A DNA stretch of 64,000 nucleotides from Neoscytalidium dimidiatum (Eukaryota; Ascomycota; Dothideomycetes; Botryosphaeriales; Botryosphaeriaceae): positions 3,038,001 to 3,102,000 of the forward strand of contig CM074697.1 of assembly GCA_037367355.1 (NCBI GenBank). The letters run 5' to 3'. The notes beneath the pieces are model-generated. The model was not told where the DNA came from and made no database searches. It saw only the letters and a program-made list of their open reading frames with translations. Made by a program: the position numbers and the translations under genes. Positions 49,013 through 60,949 of this stretch are shown one piece after another. How positions within the stretch are numbered: position 1 is the stretch's first letter; every line of letters begins with the position of its first letter.

Positions 49013-50848
49013 ATGACCATTACGCGCAGCCTGCCTCAGTACTGCAAGCCTGCACCTCAACACCACCGCCCGCTCAAGCTGCCCAAGCCCCTCGCCCGGC
49101 CTCCCCATGCGCTGCGTCGTCGCGCCTCTTCGTCCGAAGCCATGGACGCCCTAGCCGGTCCCGACTTCGACAAGCTGCCGTTCTTCTTCACCAACCTCTA
49201 CGAGAAGGAAGCGCTGAAGCTCAAGGAAGGCCAGTCCGAGGATTGGCTCGACGACGACCTGCGCAGCTCTGCCCTCCAGCAGGGCTTCTGCGACGATGAC
49301 CTGCAGCTGCCCGTACGTCTCGCCTCTGCGCAATCACCGCCAATTCCGCCACCCTCCAGTCCTGACCTCGATCCGCTGCAGACTGCCCCGGACGTCCTGG
49401 CCACCGCCGCTTCACCATTGCGACGGTCCTCTGTGTCTGGCAACACTCAGGCCTCGTGCTCGACCGACATCACCACCCCGGACTCGCCTGCGTCCGCCGA
49501 CGACCATGACCGCACTTTCGCAGTTTCGCCGCCCACTAGGCACTCGACGTCTGCGGCCCCGCCTCCCGGCACATACTCGCGCCACTCCACCTCGAGTCTG
49601 TCTTCGATCAGGAACCCTAAGCCCAGGTTCTTCCGGCGTATGTCCTCCTTCGGCAAGAAGTATTTCAGGTATGTCATCTGAGACCTCTGTTGCACTTGTC
49701 GCTGCAATTGGATAACCAGGCGCCTAGCAGCAGCGATGATCACCACTCCCTGCGCAGCCCGACCAAACATCCGTACTCATCCATCCATCGTTTCGGCGAC
49801 GCGACGGGCCGCATTGCTTACAAGCACCCGCGGGTGAAGGAGGATTCCGTTACCGACTTCGACGCCGACTCGGCCGTATTACCGGACCATCACAGGGCCT
49901 CCAGCCCCGATTCGGTCATCTCTCACCACCCGCAACTTTGCCCCACCATGACAGGCTCCCAGCGCGCTTCCTTGAATCTGGCTTTGGAAAACCACCAGTT
50001 TCGTGAAATGTGGCAAGAATATTCCAAGACGTGGGAGAGAATAGTCACCTTCGAAGTGAAGCAGAAACAGCTGCTCCAATTCTGGGATAAGTTCTCTCGC
50101 AACTCGCTCTATAGCCAGTACACGGTTCTTGTGGATCGCCTTCAGGCCAAAGTACGCTTCTTCCTCGGCATGCTCAGATAAAGTCTTCCTTCAACTAACT
50201 CAAGCGTAGCATGCGCAAGAAACCGAACGCTTGGAGGATAAGCAGGTAAAGGCCGAATATGCTCTAGAGCAATCTCATCGAGAAGAAAGAGCCCGTTCTG
50301 CTGCAGCCCTGAAGCACATGAAGGCTTACTGCAGCGGATCTTCTGTACCGGGATCTACGAAGAGGAGGATAGTCACTGAGGAAGATAAGAGAAGGCTCAG
50401 AGAGCAGGAGAAATTACACGACGAGCTGGATAATAAGCATGAAGCCGCCATGAAGATGGCCAGGGCTCGGCAAGAGAAGGAGCTGAAGGACCTGAAACAT
50501 GAACACGAGCAAGAAATTAAGGGACTCGAGAAGATGTACAAGGAGGCACGCATGGCGTCACGCAAAACCGTTCAGGAAGTCTCCCGTCAGTTGGAAGAGG
50601 TCATTCGAGGACGCAGACTCCGTGTAGTCCGGCGGTGGTACATCAGCCTGAAGCTCTGGGACAAGACCACCGGCGAGAATGCAGACATCCCTTCATATGA
50701 TGACCTACCAGCTATTCCGTGGCCAGAACGAGCAGCTGTGGAAACGATGACCTCTCGGACTTACAGCGTCTTGGATACATGGCACACGTTCAACGACCTT
50801 CCGCCCGCTGTCTCTCTTCATGTTCCAGTCGTCCCTGAGTACGATTGA
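49013..50848 (+). CDS. coiled-coil protein, unknown function
   Basis: Exons are 49013-49668, about 49728-50151 and 50210-50848, giving 572 aa (phases 2 and 0). The first half is Ser/Pro-rich and disordered, with FFRRMSSFGKKYFR at the exon 1 end. The second half has ASLNLALENHQFREMWQEYS followed by a long charged coiled coil (about residues 365-500: repeated E, K, R with hydrophobic spacing), then a basic, aromatic segment RRWYISLKLWDK and an acidic, Pro-rich end. It may be a cytoskeletal or vesicle-associated scaffold, but no domain is recognised. The start could also be the ATG at 49142 (529 aa). The intron 1 acceptor has three AG options (CTAG, CAG, CAG) that keep frame. Confidence 0.75.
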
Positions 50849-52302
50849 ACAGCTTGATACCCACATCGACGTTTTTCATTAGCATAGCGGCGGAGTTTTT
50901 TTTCAACCTTGGGACAATGGGTCTTGAGCTTTTCTTCTACGCGAAATACCCCTTTCCTTTGTCTTTCTGCATCCGGGCTCTTGCGCAAAACAATACCCAT
51001 GGGGCAATATCTTCTTCTGGTAGAGATGGTGGTCAGCAAAACCCATTGCATTGTTTATCTTTATTTCATTTGGATCATCGGGCTCCATCATTATCCTTGG
51101 ATTACGGCCCTTTCATCTTTCGGTTATCATGTGGCTATGATTCTGGAGACCCTCCGATCGGGATGATTTGGGATAGATGGATGAGATTCTGAACATGTGA
51201 ATTCTATGTGCGCACGCAGGCGACGATAATGAATATAGCGGAGAAATGCCTCGGACACAGATAGCCTTGTTGGTTAGCAGTTAATACAGTTTGTACAGAT
51301 TACCGAGGATCGTCCTCGATCAAGAGTCGGTCCTGAGAAGAAACTCCGAGACAGTTTCAAGAAACCACGATAACTAGCGTACAGGTTACCTGGAATTTCT
51401 CTCGCTTTCTCGCCTCAGCTGCGATCGAAGAAAAGCCTTTCCGGAAAGATCCACGCGGATTTCTCAAGTCTTCTCGGATATGAAAGACATGACACAAGAA
51501 AAATGAGACGAGGATCGGAACGGGATGATAAGCGGGACGACGCGTCTTCTCGGCTATTTCGAAACGGAAGCAAAGATATTCAATTGTTCAACGAAGTCTC
51601 TGCACAATAAATAGTATTCCGGGGCAGTGATTATGAGAGCAAGCACTCACAATCTTTCATGTAAGCATGCATGCCTGTATCATTGTCTTTCTGTAAGTGA
51701 TCAGTCAGGATATACAAGATTTCTTGTGAAACCAATCTATTCATGAAAAAGCAAAACGATTCGGCACTTAGGTCGAAATATCAACATAGGCCTTCTCCGC
51801 CGGAACGTCGATAATTACCACGGCATACATGGAATGCTACATCATGTTTTCGTATGGGCCATATTACCTACCACTCCGTGGGAGGTATCTGTGGCGGGTT
51901 TGTCTATGCATAATTCATGCAGTCTTCTCAGATGCACTTCGCAATAGCTCGACTGACTTACTAGCTACTCTAACTCAGATATATCCTTGTGTGCAGCCAC
52001 AATAACATTGCTGATTGAACAATAAACCACAAGTGATATCGACTATTCGTCACTGGTTTCCGATATTCCAGTGCTCCTCAGCATCCGAGTGTTAGCTATG
52101 ATATCTTCTTTCTTCTGTGAATCAGGACCACTCCGACATGGTGTCTTCACACTTATATGGCAACAATGTATCGCTGGTCACTTTCCGGTCATTAAGAGCC
52201 CGATCATGAAGAGCGTGTCAGCATATAAAGACCTCCCTACCTCCATCTTCAACTCGGTTTATCGAATTCTCAAAATATCAAGGCTTCCCCCGACAAGGGT
52301 CC
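50849..52302. other. intergenic, 1.45 kb
   Basis: 3' flank of the coiled-coil gene and of the P450 (convergent). No gene, repeat or RNA seen. A TATAAA-like motif near 52224 has no gene downstream on that strand. Confidence 0.55.
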
Positions 52303-54465
52303 TCAGAACCGTGCTTCATTGAACTTCACCCTCATAATCATCCCATCAAAAGGCTTCGCGGTAACTTGTCTCGTCTGCGCCGCAGTCAGTAGAGTAACTC
52401 ATCAGAAATGCGGAAGCAAGAAGGATAACTCACATTGAACATCGGACTCACGACCTCATACTGCCCGTTCTCCCGGAGCACCGGCTCGCCCCGCTCATCC
52501 CTCCTCAGCTCGCCCGCGCCGATTTTGACGAAGTCGTACCGCCTGGCCGCCACGGCGAGGATGACGCGCGCCTCCAGGTTCGCCAACTCCTGCCCGATGC
52601 AGTTGCGGGGCCCCCGCTCGAAGGGACGCCACGCGCTGGGCGGCAAGCGCTTCGCGCTGCCGGCGACCGTCTCCTGGACGCCGCCGCCGCCGCCTCCCCT
52701 CTCGGGGATGACGTCGACCCGCGACGTGTCCGCGTCCCCGAGCCAGCGCTCGGGCACCCAGTCGTCCGCGCTGGCGCCGAAGACGGCCGGGTCGCGCTGC
52801 ACCAGGTAGTGGCAGCTGTACAGCACGAAGCCGTCCAGGCACACGCTCTCGCCCGTGTCCGGCAGCCGCACTGTGTAGCCCGCCCCCGGGGGCGCGCGGC
52901 GCGCGGAGCCGGCCGGCGGGTAGAGGCGGAGCGTCTCCTTGATGATGGCGGACGTGTACGAGAGCCTCTTGATGCAGTCTTCGCCGCTGGGCCCCGCGAG
53001 CGTGGTCGCGATGTCGGTGGACGTGGCGGTCGCGCCGAAGACGCCGGACAGCTCGTCGCGGAGGGTTTGGACGGCGTGCGGGGTGCGTGAGAGCTCGTAG
53101 AAGGCCCATTGCAGGAGGATGCTGGTCGTGTCGTGGCCCGCGAAGAGGAAGGTCTTGAGCGTGTCGGCGGTCGTTTGGAGGGCCAGTGGGGAGAGATCCT
53201 CGTGGTCTTGGAGGCTGAGCGCAAGGACTGAGCGGGGCCGGCTTTTGGAGGACTTGGACGCGGAGGGGTCAAGGCTGCCGTTTTGGGCGGGGTTTTGCTC
53301 GGAAGTCTTGGAGAAGACTTCTGCGTGTTTTTCGAGGATGAGAGCTTTGAGTTCGTGATCGATAAGGCGCGTGAGATTTATGCGGCGCCGCTTCAGAAAG
53401 GGGTTACCCGGCAAGCCGATGAGGGAATTTTGAATGGTGTAGGACTGAATGAGCTCGCGGTAGTAGCGGACGAGGGCTCCCTGCTTGCCCGTCTCTAATT
53501 GTGCGTTGAGGTCGATATCCATCACGACGGCGCCTAAACGGTTGGACCGTCAGTGAGTGATCTAATTATGAGAACGGGCGTGGTAACCGACCGATGATAT
53601 CGAATGTCAGGTTTATACAGAGCTCATCCAGAGGCGAGGCCTTCCCCGAGAGCGCGAGCTCGTCCAGATGGTTCACGAAGAGGTTAGTCTTCTCAACGAT
53701 ACGAGGGAGCAGTGTCACAAGATGCGTGGGAGCAAAACCTTGATTGAAGGTTCGACGAAGTGCTTTCCACGTTTCATCCTGTTCGCAGCGTCAATAAATT
53801 GTTCAGCATGAGCGCCTGCATATTTTGAAGCACGATAATGATGAGCTTTTGAAGAGATATGAATGTGAGGGGGCCGAGAAGTACATAGCGTATTATGTTG
53901 GACGGGGCCTTGGGAGAGGCAGGAGGAATGAAGGAATGGCGAGCACCTCAGCAGTAAGTAAAGAGTAATGGCCGATTAGTGGAAGTATATCGGCTACGAT
54001 CGAAATGATTAGAGAGAAACGCGACGTGATGGGAGTAAATCAACTGACCAACGGTTGGTGACTTTGGAACGCTGTAGGGGAAGGTCTTCGAAGACTTCGT
54101 AATTTGCTCGGCAACATCGTGGGAGCTGATAATTGCGATTTGATACTGGAAAGGCCGGAAGTCGGCTATCGCGATGGGAGGGTGACCCAGGGATTTCACG
54201 AGGTCGTAGAAGATGTAGTCTCTCAAGATATGAGCATAGGGACTCTAGACAGGAGAGGATTCGACGGCCACTCACCACTATGGAATCTCCTGTCTCCTTT
54301 TGCCTTATACAGATCGGCAATAACTTTTCCTGTTCCAAAGAGGAGAGACCTAGGAGCGTATACTAAACCATCTCTTTTCTGGAACCTCCACTTTACAGCA
54401 AGTGAATGCAAGTACCATAAGACAATGGAAACAACGGCAATGAGAAATGCGCTATTGGAAGTCAT
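52303..54465 (-). CDS. cytochrome P450 monooxygenase
   Basis: Haem-thiolate monooxygenase of the ER membrane. Six exons: 54465-54276, 54219-54049, 53993-53947, 53778-53592, 53533-52434 and 52374-52303, giving 588 aa; all splice phases agree. The N-terminal anchor is FLIAVVSIVLWYLHSLAV. Then come FYDLVKSLGHPPIAI, helix C (DETWKALRRTFNQGFAP), helix I with the oxygen-activating AGHDTT, the ExxR pair in KETLRLYPP, and the haem loop PFERGPRNCIGQ holding the Cys ligand. A Ser/Lys-rich loop lies before helix I, and one run of six Gly sits in the C-terminal third. The substrate is unknown; no polyketide or peptide synthase lies nearby, so this may be a stand-alone oxidase. It is divergent from YAE1. 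Confidence 0.93.
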
Positions 54466-55429
54466 GCTGATGATAGAAGGGCACGAAGATGAAGTGGAAA
54501 GAAGGCACGGCTAGTAACAGTCCGATCTCAGCTCGTGCGACGGGCACTATGCACGCTAAAACTTGGCTGAGGATTGCACATGGCCCTTTAGCTTTTTGCC
54601 ACGGCATTTTGATTGGTTCGTGCGAGGGTTTCGCTTTCGCATTCACCCCAACGTCCGCTACACGAAATTTCTACAATGAGAGCTTTTCCGGGGATTCGCG
54701 GTGGCCCGGGTGGAGACTGCGACATGTAAGCGATACAAGGGCTGCGTGCAATTGGAACGCACACTGTCGCGGCAGGCTAGTCAGCGTCACAGGAAATGAC
54801 CTATTTGACTTACCTAAGAAGTCGCATTAAGTGACGGAATCCGCCCCTCCCCGCGTAAGGGTACTAATTGCTTTGCATGACGCGCATGGGTATGGAATCT
54901 GTTCTTTCGGCTAGCGGAATGAGCTCGTTCCGCCAGCTTTGACCTGTCATCACCGTCTCGCCATTAACAGCGTTTGCAATCGACGAGAAGAGCATAGCAC
55001 TCAGAAACGTTGTTTACTCTTCTCTAGGGTTTGTCGCCGGCCTTAAGACACGTTCAATCTGCTGTCTCTCTTATACGTGATGTTCCACGCGGCTTTCGGC
55101 AATTTATTTTGAAAGACTAAAACCTACGGTTGCATCGGGGTGCTGTGCGGATTTTCCGGATATTCAAGAAGCTGCAGTTCGTATACAGTAACATCAATTT
55201 GGTTATAATAGAATGCCGATCAGAACCTTTGGTGGTTGACTCACGTTGCGTAGTCCGAATAGAGTAGCACCGGCGATGGACTGTCACACGGAACGGCCAT
55301 GACTTAAGCGAGACCCTATCGATAGGCAAAAAACGACGGGATTCTCCACGATGGCCTCAACCCCACAGAACTTCGGCATCCTACATTTCAGCTATTCCAC
55401 AGGAGAAGCAATCCAAACGACTGGTAATT
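54466..55429. other. divergent promoter, P450 and YAE1
   Basis: About 1 kb between two starts. ORFs lack domains. The last bases read TAATTATG, so the YAE1 start has a weak context and a short upstream ATG at 55351 lies in another frame. Confidence 0.5.
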
Positions 55430-56218
55430 ATGTTACGCGAGGATATCGGCGACATTTCTCCCACCACGGCTTTCCGCTCCCTTTCGTTGCGCGGTTCTGC
55501 CTCTCCCCCGTCCAACACCACCCTGGACGATATTTTTGGCGAGCCAATGTCGGCTCCGCAGCCCACGGCCCCCGTCACCTCAAGCCAACTTGATGATGTT
55601 TTTGGCTGCTCACCACCGCGGGATGATGCTCCGATTTCCAATCCCACACCCCGTGACGGACAAACCGAAGCGGCACTAGGCGAGACCACTATCGCTAATA
55701 GAGATGTCTCGGACATACCGCGTCTGCGCAGTGTCCACGTCACGGCTGGCTACCGTGATGGCATTGCCGAAAGCAAAGCTCAACATGTCCAGGATGGTTT
55801 CGATGAGGGGTTTCCACTGGGTGCGGTTTTGGGCATCAAGGCGGGATGGGTATTGGGAGCGTTGGAAGGCGTGGCTGTGGCAATGAAGGGGACGGCACTG
55901 GGGAAGGCTGAAGAACGCTCGGATGAAGCGGTAGAAGCGTTCGAGAGCATCAGGAAACTCCTGGTTGAGGCGAGAAAGGAATTGGATATGGTTTCCCTGT
56001 TCGGACAGGAGTATTTTGACGAGGAGGGCATTTGGAAGTACCCCGTTGATGACCAGGACGACGAAGTCACCTTTGAGGAAGTTGCTTCCCAGCACCCGCT
56101 AATTTCGAAGTGGCTTTCAGCGGTGGATGTGCTGGCCGAGAAAGAGAAGATCGATCTTGGCATTCTGGACCGGCGCGCTAGGGAAGATTCCGATGATGAG
56201 ATGACGACTATCGACTGA
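55430..56218 (+). CDS. YAE1: Yae1-like protein with deca-GX3 repeat
   Basis: Single exon, 262 aa. Yae1 works with Lto1 to bring the Fe-S protein ABCE1/Rli1 to the cytosolic Fe-S assembly machinery. The family signature is visible at about residues 105-150: a run of Gly every fourth residue (AGYRDGIAESKAQHVQDGFD, then EGFPLGAVLGIKAGWVLGAL). The N-terminal 100 residues are polar with two DDIFG/DDVFG segments, which are short linear motifs common in this family. The C-terminus is acidic. A typical Yae1 is 140-260 aa, so length fits. The partner LTO1 is not in the window. Confidence 0.9.
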   Translation: MLREDIGDISPTTAFRSLSLRGSASPPSNTTLDDIFGEPMSAPQPTAPVTSSQLDDVFGCSPPRDDAPISNPTPRDGQTEAALGETTIANRDVSDIPRLRSVHVTAGYRDGIAESKAQHVQDGFDEGFPLGAVLGIKAGWVLGALEGVAVAMKGTALGKAEERSDEAVEAFESIRKLLVEARKELDMVSLFGQEYFDEEGIWKYPVDDQDDEVTFEEVASQHPLISKWLSAVDVLAEKEKIDLGILDRRAREDSDDEMTTID

Positions 56219-56753
56219 AGTTGCTGCTGTTTCTGTTAGAGATAATCTAACCCGTAACTGCGCACCGTCCTGGGTCTCTTCTAATGCAGGACGGGCATGC
56301 CGAGCCATTTTCAACGAATCCGACACACCAGAATGCGCCTCTGGTCTCCCATCTTGAAGACGAGATGCCTTGGAACGTTTCGATCTGTCTACCGAACTGG
56401 TGGCTACTCCACATCGACAATATACACGCTTTCTCGGGACTGCCGGGTATCAAAAGCTCCACGCTATTCACGCACCTTCGTACTGGCACACATGGAGTAC
56501 GAATTCTTCTTCACATGTGAATTCCGCGTAGAGTTCCCATCCTCAATTTCACTGATGAAGCCTACTGGAGAACCTCAGTAATAAACTGAGCACCGCGACG
56601 GATGGACAGCAGGCTTATTTACGATGAATTCTTCGGAACTCGGATGGATGATACATGTTACGACCCACCATAACGACACAGTCATTAGATGTGCAAACGA
56701 CAGTCCATTTATATGCGTTAATCAGGCATTATAGACTATAGCAGCCTGATTCA
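56219..56753. other. intergenic, no gene seen
   Basis: 3' flank of YAE1. Short ORFs in two frames overlap with no domain. AT-rich toward the right end. Confidence 0.55.
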
Positions 56754-57068
56754 ATGATACTATCATTACTGTCCCTGCAAGGCTCAATTTCTGCTAGCGA
56801 GTCGATCATCGAGCTCCTATGCCATCAATGCAAAATCACTACTGTGGAAGAAAAGTCATATCATGACGTACTCAAGACTTTTGCGGCTCAGCTCCTTCGT
56901 CAAAACATATGCAACAGGCATGTATTGCCTTCCTTGGTAGAATTCCAACGAGACTACGCAGAAGCCATGCTTAACAGACATCCGACCGTGTGGTCCAGGC
57001 TCAAAAATTACAAACGAACAGATATTGCGCTTATCGATTCATACACCGTTGGGCAAAGCTTCTGCTGA
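56754..57068 (+). CDS. orphan ORF, possible NACHT-type fragment
   Basis: A 104-aa open frame from a clear ATG. Its sequence reads like protein rather than noise: SIIELLCHQCKITTVEEKS, then SYHDVLKTFAAQLLRQN and HVLPSLVEFQRDYAEAML. The VLKTFAAQLLRQ segment recalls, weakly, the region after the P-loop in fungal NACHT/STAND proteins, but no P-loop is visible here or upstream. Its last 30 bases overlap the 3' end of the PPOX-like gene on the other strand. It may be a relic of a larger gene, a small gene, or chance. I give it low weight. Confidence 0.3.
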   Translation: MILSLLSLQGSISASESIIELLCHQCKITTVEEKSYHDVLKTFAAQLLRQNICNRHVLPSLVEFQRDYAEAMLNRHPTVWSRLKNYKRTDIALIDSYTVGQSFC

Positions 57069-57820
57069 CCTGCCCGTTCCGTCCTCGTTGGCAATTACCC
57101 AATCTGTTATCTGACCTTTCCAGTCGGAGATTCGGCCGTCTTTGATGGCTACGGCAATGACTCTAGCTTCCTCACCTTCGACCCAATACCCCCTTCCGCC
57201 ATCTCCGCTGCCGGAAATGTTGGGACTTGTGCTGAATGCGTTGCTTGCGTCATCCACCTCGGAGCCAAATGTGTTGTTTTCCAGATGCCTAGCCTTGAGC
57301 CACTTTTCTTCATCGGAGCCATGCGGAACGAATGTAGCACTGCCATTGATTGTGACCGAGATGCGCGATAGGGAAGCGGAGTTCATGCCCAGAAGCAGTG
57401 TAGCCAGAGAACTCCGGGAAGCGGCCGGTGGCGGGCTCGATTCACGGCCAGAGGTGAGGGTCGGAGGGCGGGTGGTCACCCAGTCGTGGACCAGCAAGGA
57501 TACTCGTGGGTTCTGACACAGGTTGGTGGTCTTCTGTGTGCCGGGCGGGGTGGTCATGATGATCTGGGGCGTGGGCGAATAGGGTGACGAGGGCAGGTAG
57601 GTGTAATTCATGAGGGAAATGTGAGGCATGGCGTCAGGCGAACTCGTCGCAAGGTGCATCTTCAAAGCAATCAGCATCCAGCATGCGTAGAAGCGGGGTT
57701 GCAGGTAGCGCATGAATGCGCGATGTCTGTCTCGGAACTCACATAGCGCGCATTTTCCAGGCATTGAACAACTTCCTGCGGAATCGTAGAGGATACGCGG
57801 GGCGCGGTGGGCTCGGGCAT
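57039..57820 (-). CDS. PPOX-like flavin-binding split-barrel protein
   Basis: Exons are 57820-57743 and 57659-57039 (83-nt intron, phase 0), giving 232 aa. The start is MPEPTAPRVSSTIPQEVVQC followed by LENARYMHLATSSPDAMPHI spanning the splice, then SLMNYTYLP and NPRVSLLVHDWV. This is the FMN-binding pyridoxamine-phosphate-oxidase-like barrel found in the fungal YPR172W/YLR456W group. A long Ser-rich loop and a C-terminal SDWKGQITDWVIANEDG follow. Such proteins bind FMN or similar cofactors and are probably oxidoreductases; they are not the vitamin B6 enzyme itself. The substrate is unknown. It is divergent from RGD1, and its 3' end overlaps an orphan ORF. Confidence 0.85.
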
Positions 57821-58185
57821 GGCTGGCGCAGTTATCACGTAGTTTTTCCAGAGCTGCGCGGGTAGTTGTGGGCGAGATGTGGTGGTGTGGTGAGAGGTGT
57901 ATGAGTGCAGGCGAAACAAGATCCCCGCCACTGATAGACATGGCGCGCATATCGTTCGGCGACTGGTCCATCCTGGCCTGTCCACTCGGCAGAGGAACGC
58001 CGCCTCCGCCCCAGCCACACGCGACGTCACGAGGCTTAGCTCCACTCAGCCCTGGATACGCGCATTCGATCGGCACCCGTCGTAATACCTAATTACCCTT
58101 CCCGAGCCCAGGGCTGCCCCCACACCATTTCTACTCCCTTCGACTACCACGACCCGCCAGACCCCAGTGCCTGGCGCGATCAATC
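57821..58185. other. divergent promoter, PPOX gene and RGD1
   Basis: 365 bases between two starts, without TATA. Pyrimidine-rich before the RGD1 ATG. Confidence 0.6.
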
Positions 58186-60502
58186 ATGGATTCCAAGGAG
58201 CTCCCCAACTCCCCGGTGGACCAGCCGCACACGCCCCTGCAAGAAGGGCCGTCTACCCCGAACGACCCGGAGCCTGCACCACCTGTCCAGCAGCCTGCCC
58301 TTGTGGACCTGGCCATCCAGAAGGAGGTCGACGAGGTCATCTACTCAGACGTGTGTCATGCCGCAGCGTAGCCCTCTGCCGCATCGCTAAACAGGATCCA
58401 GATCGGTGTAAACACGCTGCTCACCAGACTCAAACAGAGCATTGCTTCCGCAAGGGTATGCCCCCCCAGCCTCCTTCTTGCATGCCTCAGGTTACTTATA
58501 GGGACTGCGTAGGACTTCTCTAATTTCCTGGGAAAGCGCTCCAAGCTCGAGGAAGACCACGCTCAGGGCATCAAGAAGCTATGCCGCTCCACTCACGAGG
58601 CTCTTCGTCGCAGCGACTCTCGCCAGGGCTCCTACGGCACCCAGTTCGAGGAAGCAACGAAGCTGCACGAGCGCATGGGCGATAATGGCATGCAATTCGC
58701 TCTTTCTCTGCATCAGATGCACGAGGACCTGAACGAGCTCACCAACACCATCGAGAGACAAAGGAAGCAGCTGAAGCAGAAGGCATTGGCGGAAGAGAAG
58801 AAGGTGTCCGACGCGATCCAGCACATGGAAAAGGCCAAGGCCAAATATGAATCGTTAGCTGAGGACTACGACAAGGTTAAGACTGGTGATAGGACTGCAG
58901 GAAGGGTGTTCGGCATCAAGGGTCCTAAGAGCGCAGCTCAGCATGAGGAAGACATCCACCGCAAGCTCCTGGCCGCCGACCAGGATTACAAGAGCAAGGT
59001 CGAGAATGCACAACTGCTGCGGACCGAGCTCGTTGACAGGCTGCGGCCTCAGTCTGTGAGGTCTATGATGGAACTCATCAAGGAATGCGACTCTGGCCTC
59101 ACGCTACAGATGCAGAAGTTTGGTACGTTGAACCCATGTGACAAGGCGCTTATTATGAACGTAAACTCATTGCATTCGTTGCAGCATCCTTCAATGAAAA
59201 GCTTCTGCTTGGCAACGGCATTCTTGTCGCTCCGCTCAACAATCCGGGCGAGCCGGAACACCCCAGCCTACGGGATATCATCTACAAGATTGATAACGAT
59301 AGGGATCTCACGTCTTTCATTACTGAGCACTCGGGAAAAGTCCCGAGACCTCCTGAGATTAGATATCAGCAGCATCACGTAAGTTCCGTGGCTTGACGGA
59401 TATATGACAAGAAATGCTGACTTCCAGCAGACTCTGGCTCCGACACAGCAGCCTTCCCTTCCGCCTGCACCAGCTTCTGATCCGTTCCGCCCATCTGAGC
59501 CATCTCCGATCCAGACTCAACCTCCCCCTCCGCCCCCGCAACAGCAGGATCAGGCACCTTATCTCTCATACAATCCTCCCAGAGACTCGTCCCCGATCAT
59601 GTCGCCGCAAGATCCGCTCCGGCAGAACCCATACTCGTCCCCTCAGGAGCCACGGCCGCCGTACCCGACGAGTGACTTTCCTCCGCAAATGTCGGGCTAT
59701 AGCAACGGCGGTCCTCCGCCGCACAATGGCGGTCAATCTTACGTAGGACCACCACCAAGCGGCCCGCCAGCCCACTTCTCTAATGCCCCGCCGCTCAAGC
59801 CTGTTTTTGGAGTGAGCTTGGACGAGTTGTTCCATAGAGATGGCTCACCGGTGCCTATCGTGGTATATCAATGTATTCAAGCTGTGGACATGTTTGGTTT
59901 GGAGACAGAAGGCATCTACCGTGTCCCGGGCACCAACTCGCACATCATGGCGATGAAACAGATGTTCGATCATGGTGAGTTGAAACTTTGAAATCTTTGG
60001 TGCAGGAGCATTTGTCTTAACACAGAGAACAGATGCCTCGCAAGTTGATTTCCGCAACCCGGAGGCCTTCTACCATGACGTTAACAGTGTTGCTGGTCTT
60101 CTGAAGCAATTTTTCCGCGACCTTCCCGATCCTTTGCTCACATCGGCTCACTACGAAGAGTTTATCGAAGCAGCAAAAATTGATGACGACACAGTTAGGA
60201 GGGACAGCCTGCATGCGATCATTAATGCGCTGCCTGATCCAAACTATGCCACCCTGAGAGCGCTGGTGTTGCACTTGAATCGGGTGCAGGAGAGAAGCGC
60301 AAGCAACAGGATGAGCACATCGAACTTGGCGATTTGCTTTGCGTAAGTGGCCCGTGAGGAATCCTTTACCCACAACGACTGACATACGCGTAGACCTACC
60401 ATCATGGGCCAGCATAGGGGCGCCATGGCAGATGCCGGTCTGCAAGCGAAGGTATTGGATACTATCTTGGTCAACACATACCAGATCTTCGATGAGGACT
60501 AG
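58186..60502 (+). CDS. RGD1: F-BAR RhoGAP, Rgd1-like
   Basis: Switches off Rho GTPases (Rho3/Rho4 in yeast) at curved membrane during polarised growth. Seven exons: 58186-58350, 58402-58455, 58513-59122, 59185-59378, 59428-59974, 60033-60342 and 60394-60502, giving 662 aa; all phases agree. The F-BAR domain (about 40-330) starts SDIGVNTLLTRLKQSIASAR then FSNFLGKRSKLEEDHAQGIK, with a long coiled segment. A Pro/Gln-rich linker follows. The RhoGAP domain (about 490-650) has GLETEGIYRVPGTNSHI with the catalytic Arg finger, then LLKQFFRDLPDPLLT and MSTSNLAICFAPTIMG. Exon 2 has two possible acceptors 7 nt apart (only the second keeps frame), and exon 5 has a CAGCAG acceptor. Confidence 0.95.
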
Positions 60503-60949
60503 GCTACGGGTGTGGTAAAGGGTGACTGAATTTGACGTGTAGTGTAGGGTTTTGGATGGGCGCTTGATACCATGGCATCTATTCTTACATTCCATTGCAG
60601 GATGGAAACAATGAAGCATTTCTGGATTCCAAGAAGGCGTCATGTATCAGACTTGAGCCTGCGACTTTGAACCTTATACGATGTTGTTCAAACTAGCTTG
60701 TAAACGTGGTAAAAGTGTTGTTGAACAGGGGCGGATCGGGAACAGCGTGGCCAGGGAGAATCGGCGGTTCGGGGTGACTCGGGCCGAGCCGGGGGCGGCG
60801 ATATGCGGAAGGCCGATCGGCGGCGCTTTAGTCGTCATCGATTGGTAGCGGGTAGGATAGGCACCGAGCATCTTACAAAACCTTCTTCGTCATCCATTTC
60901 CTTTTCTCACACCTCCTCGCCTTTCTTCCACGGCGCAAGGCTCGCCACT
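60503..60949. other. intergenic, promoter of the UbiB-family gene
   Basis: 447 bases. An open frame from an ATG at 60803 leads into the next gene in frame; I regard it as leader because the context at 60950 is better. Confidence 0.5.

Noticed and set aside
52495..53272. Two long ORFs in other frames of the P450 gene
   Set aside because: Low-complexity Arg/Ala/Pro products caused by high GC; the P450 frame explains the region fully.
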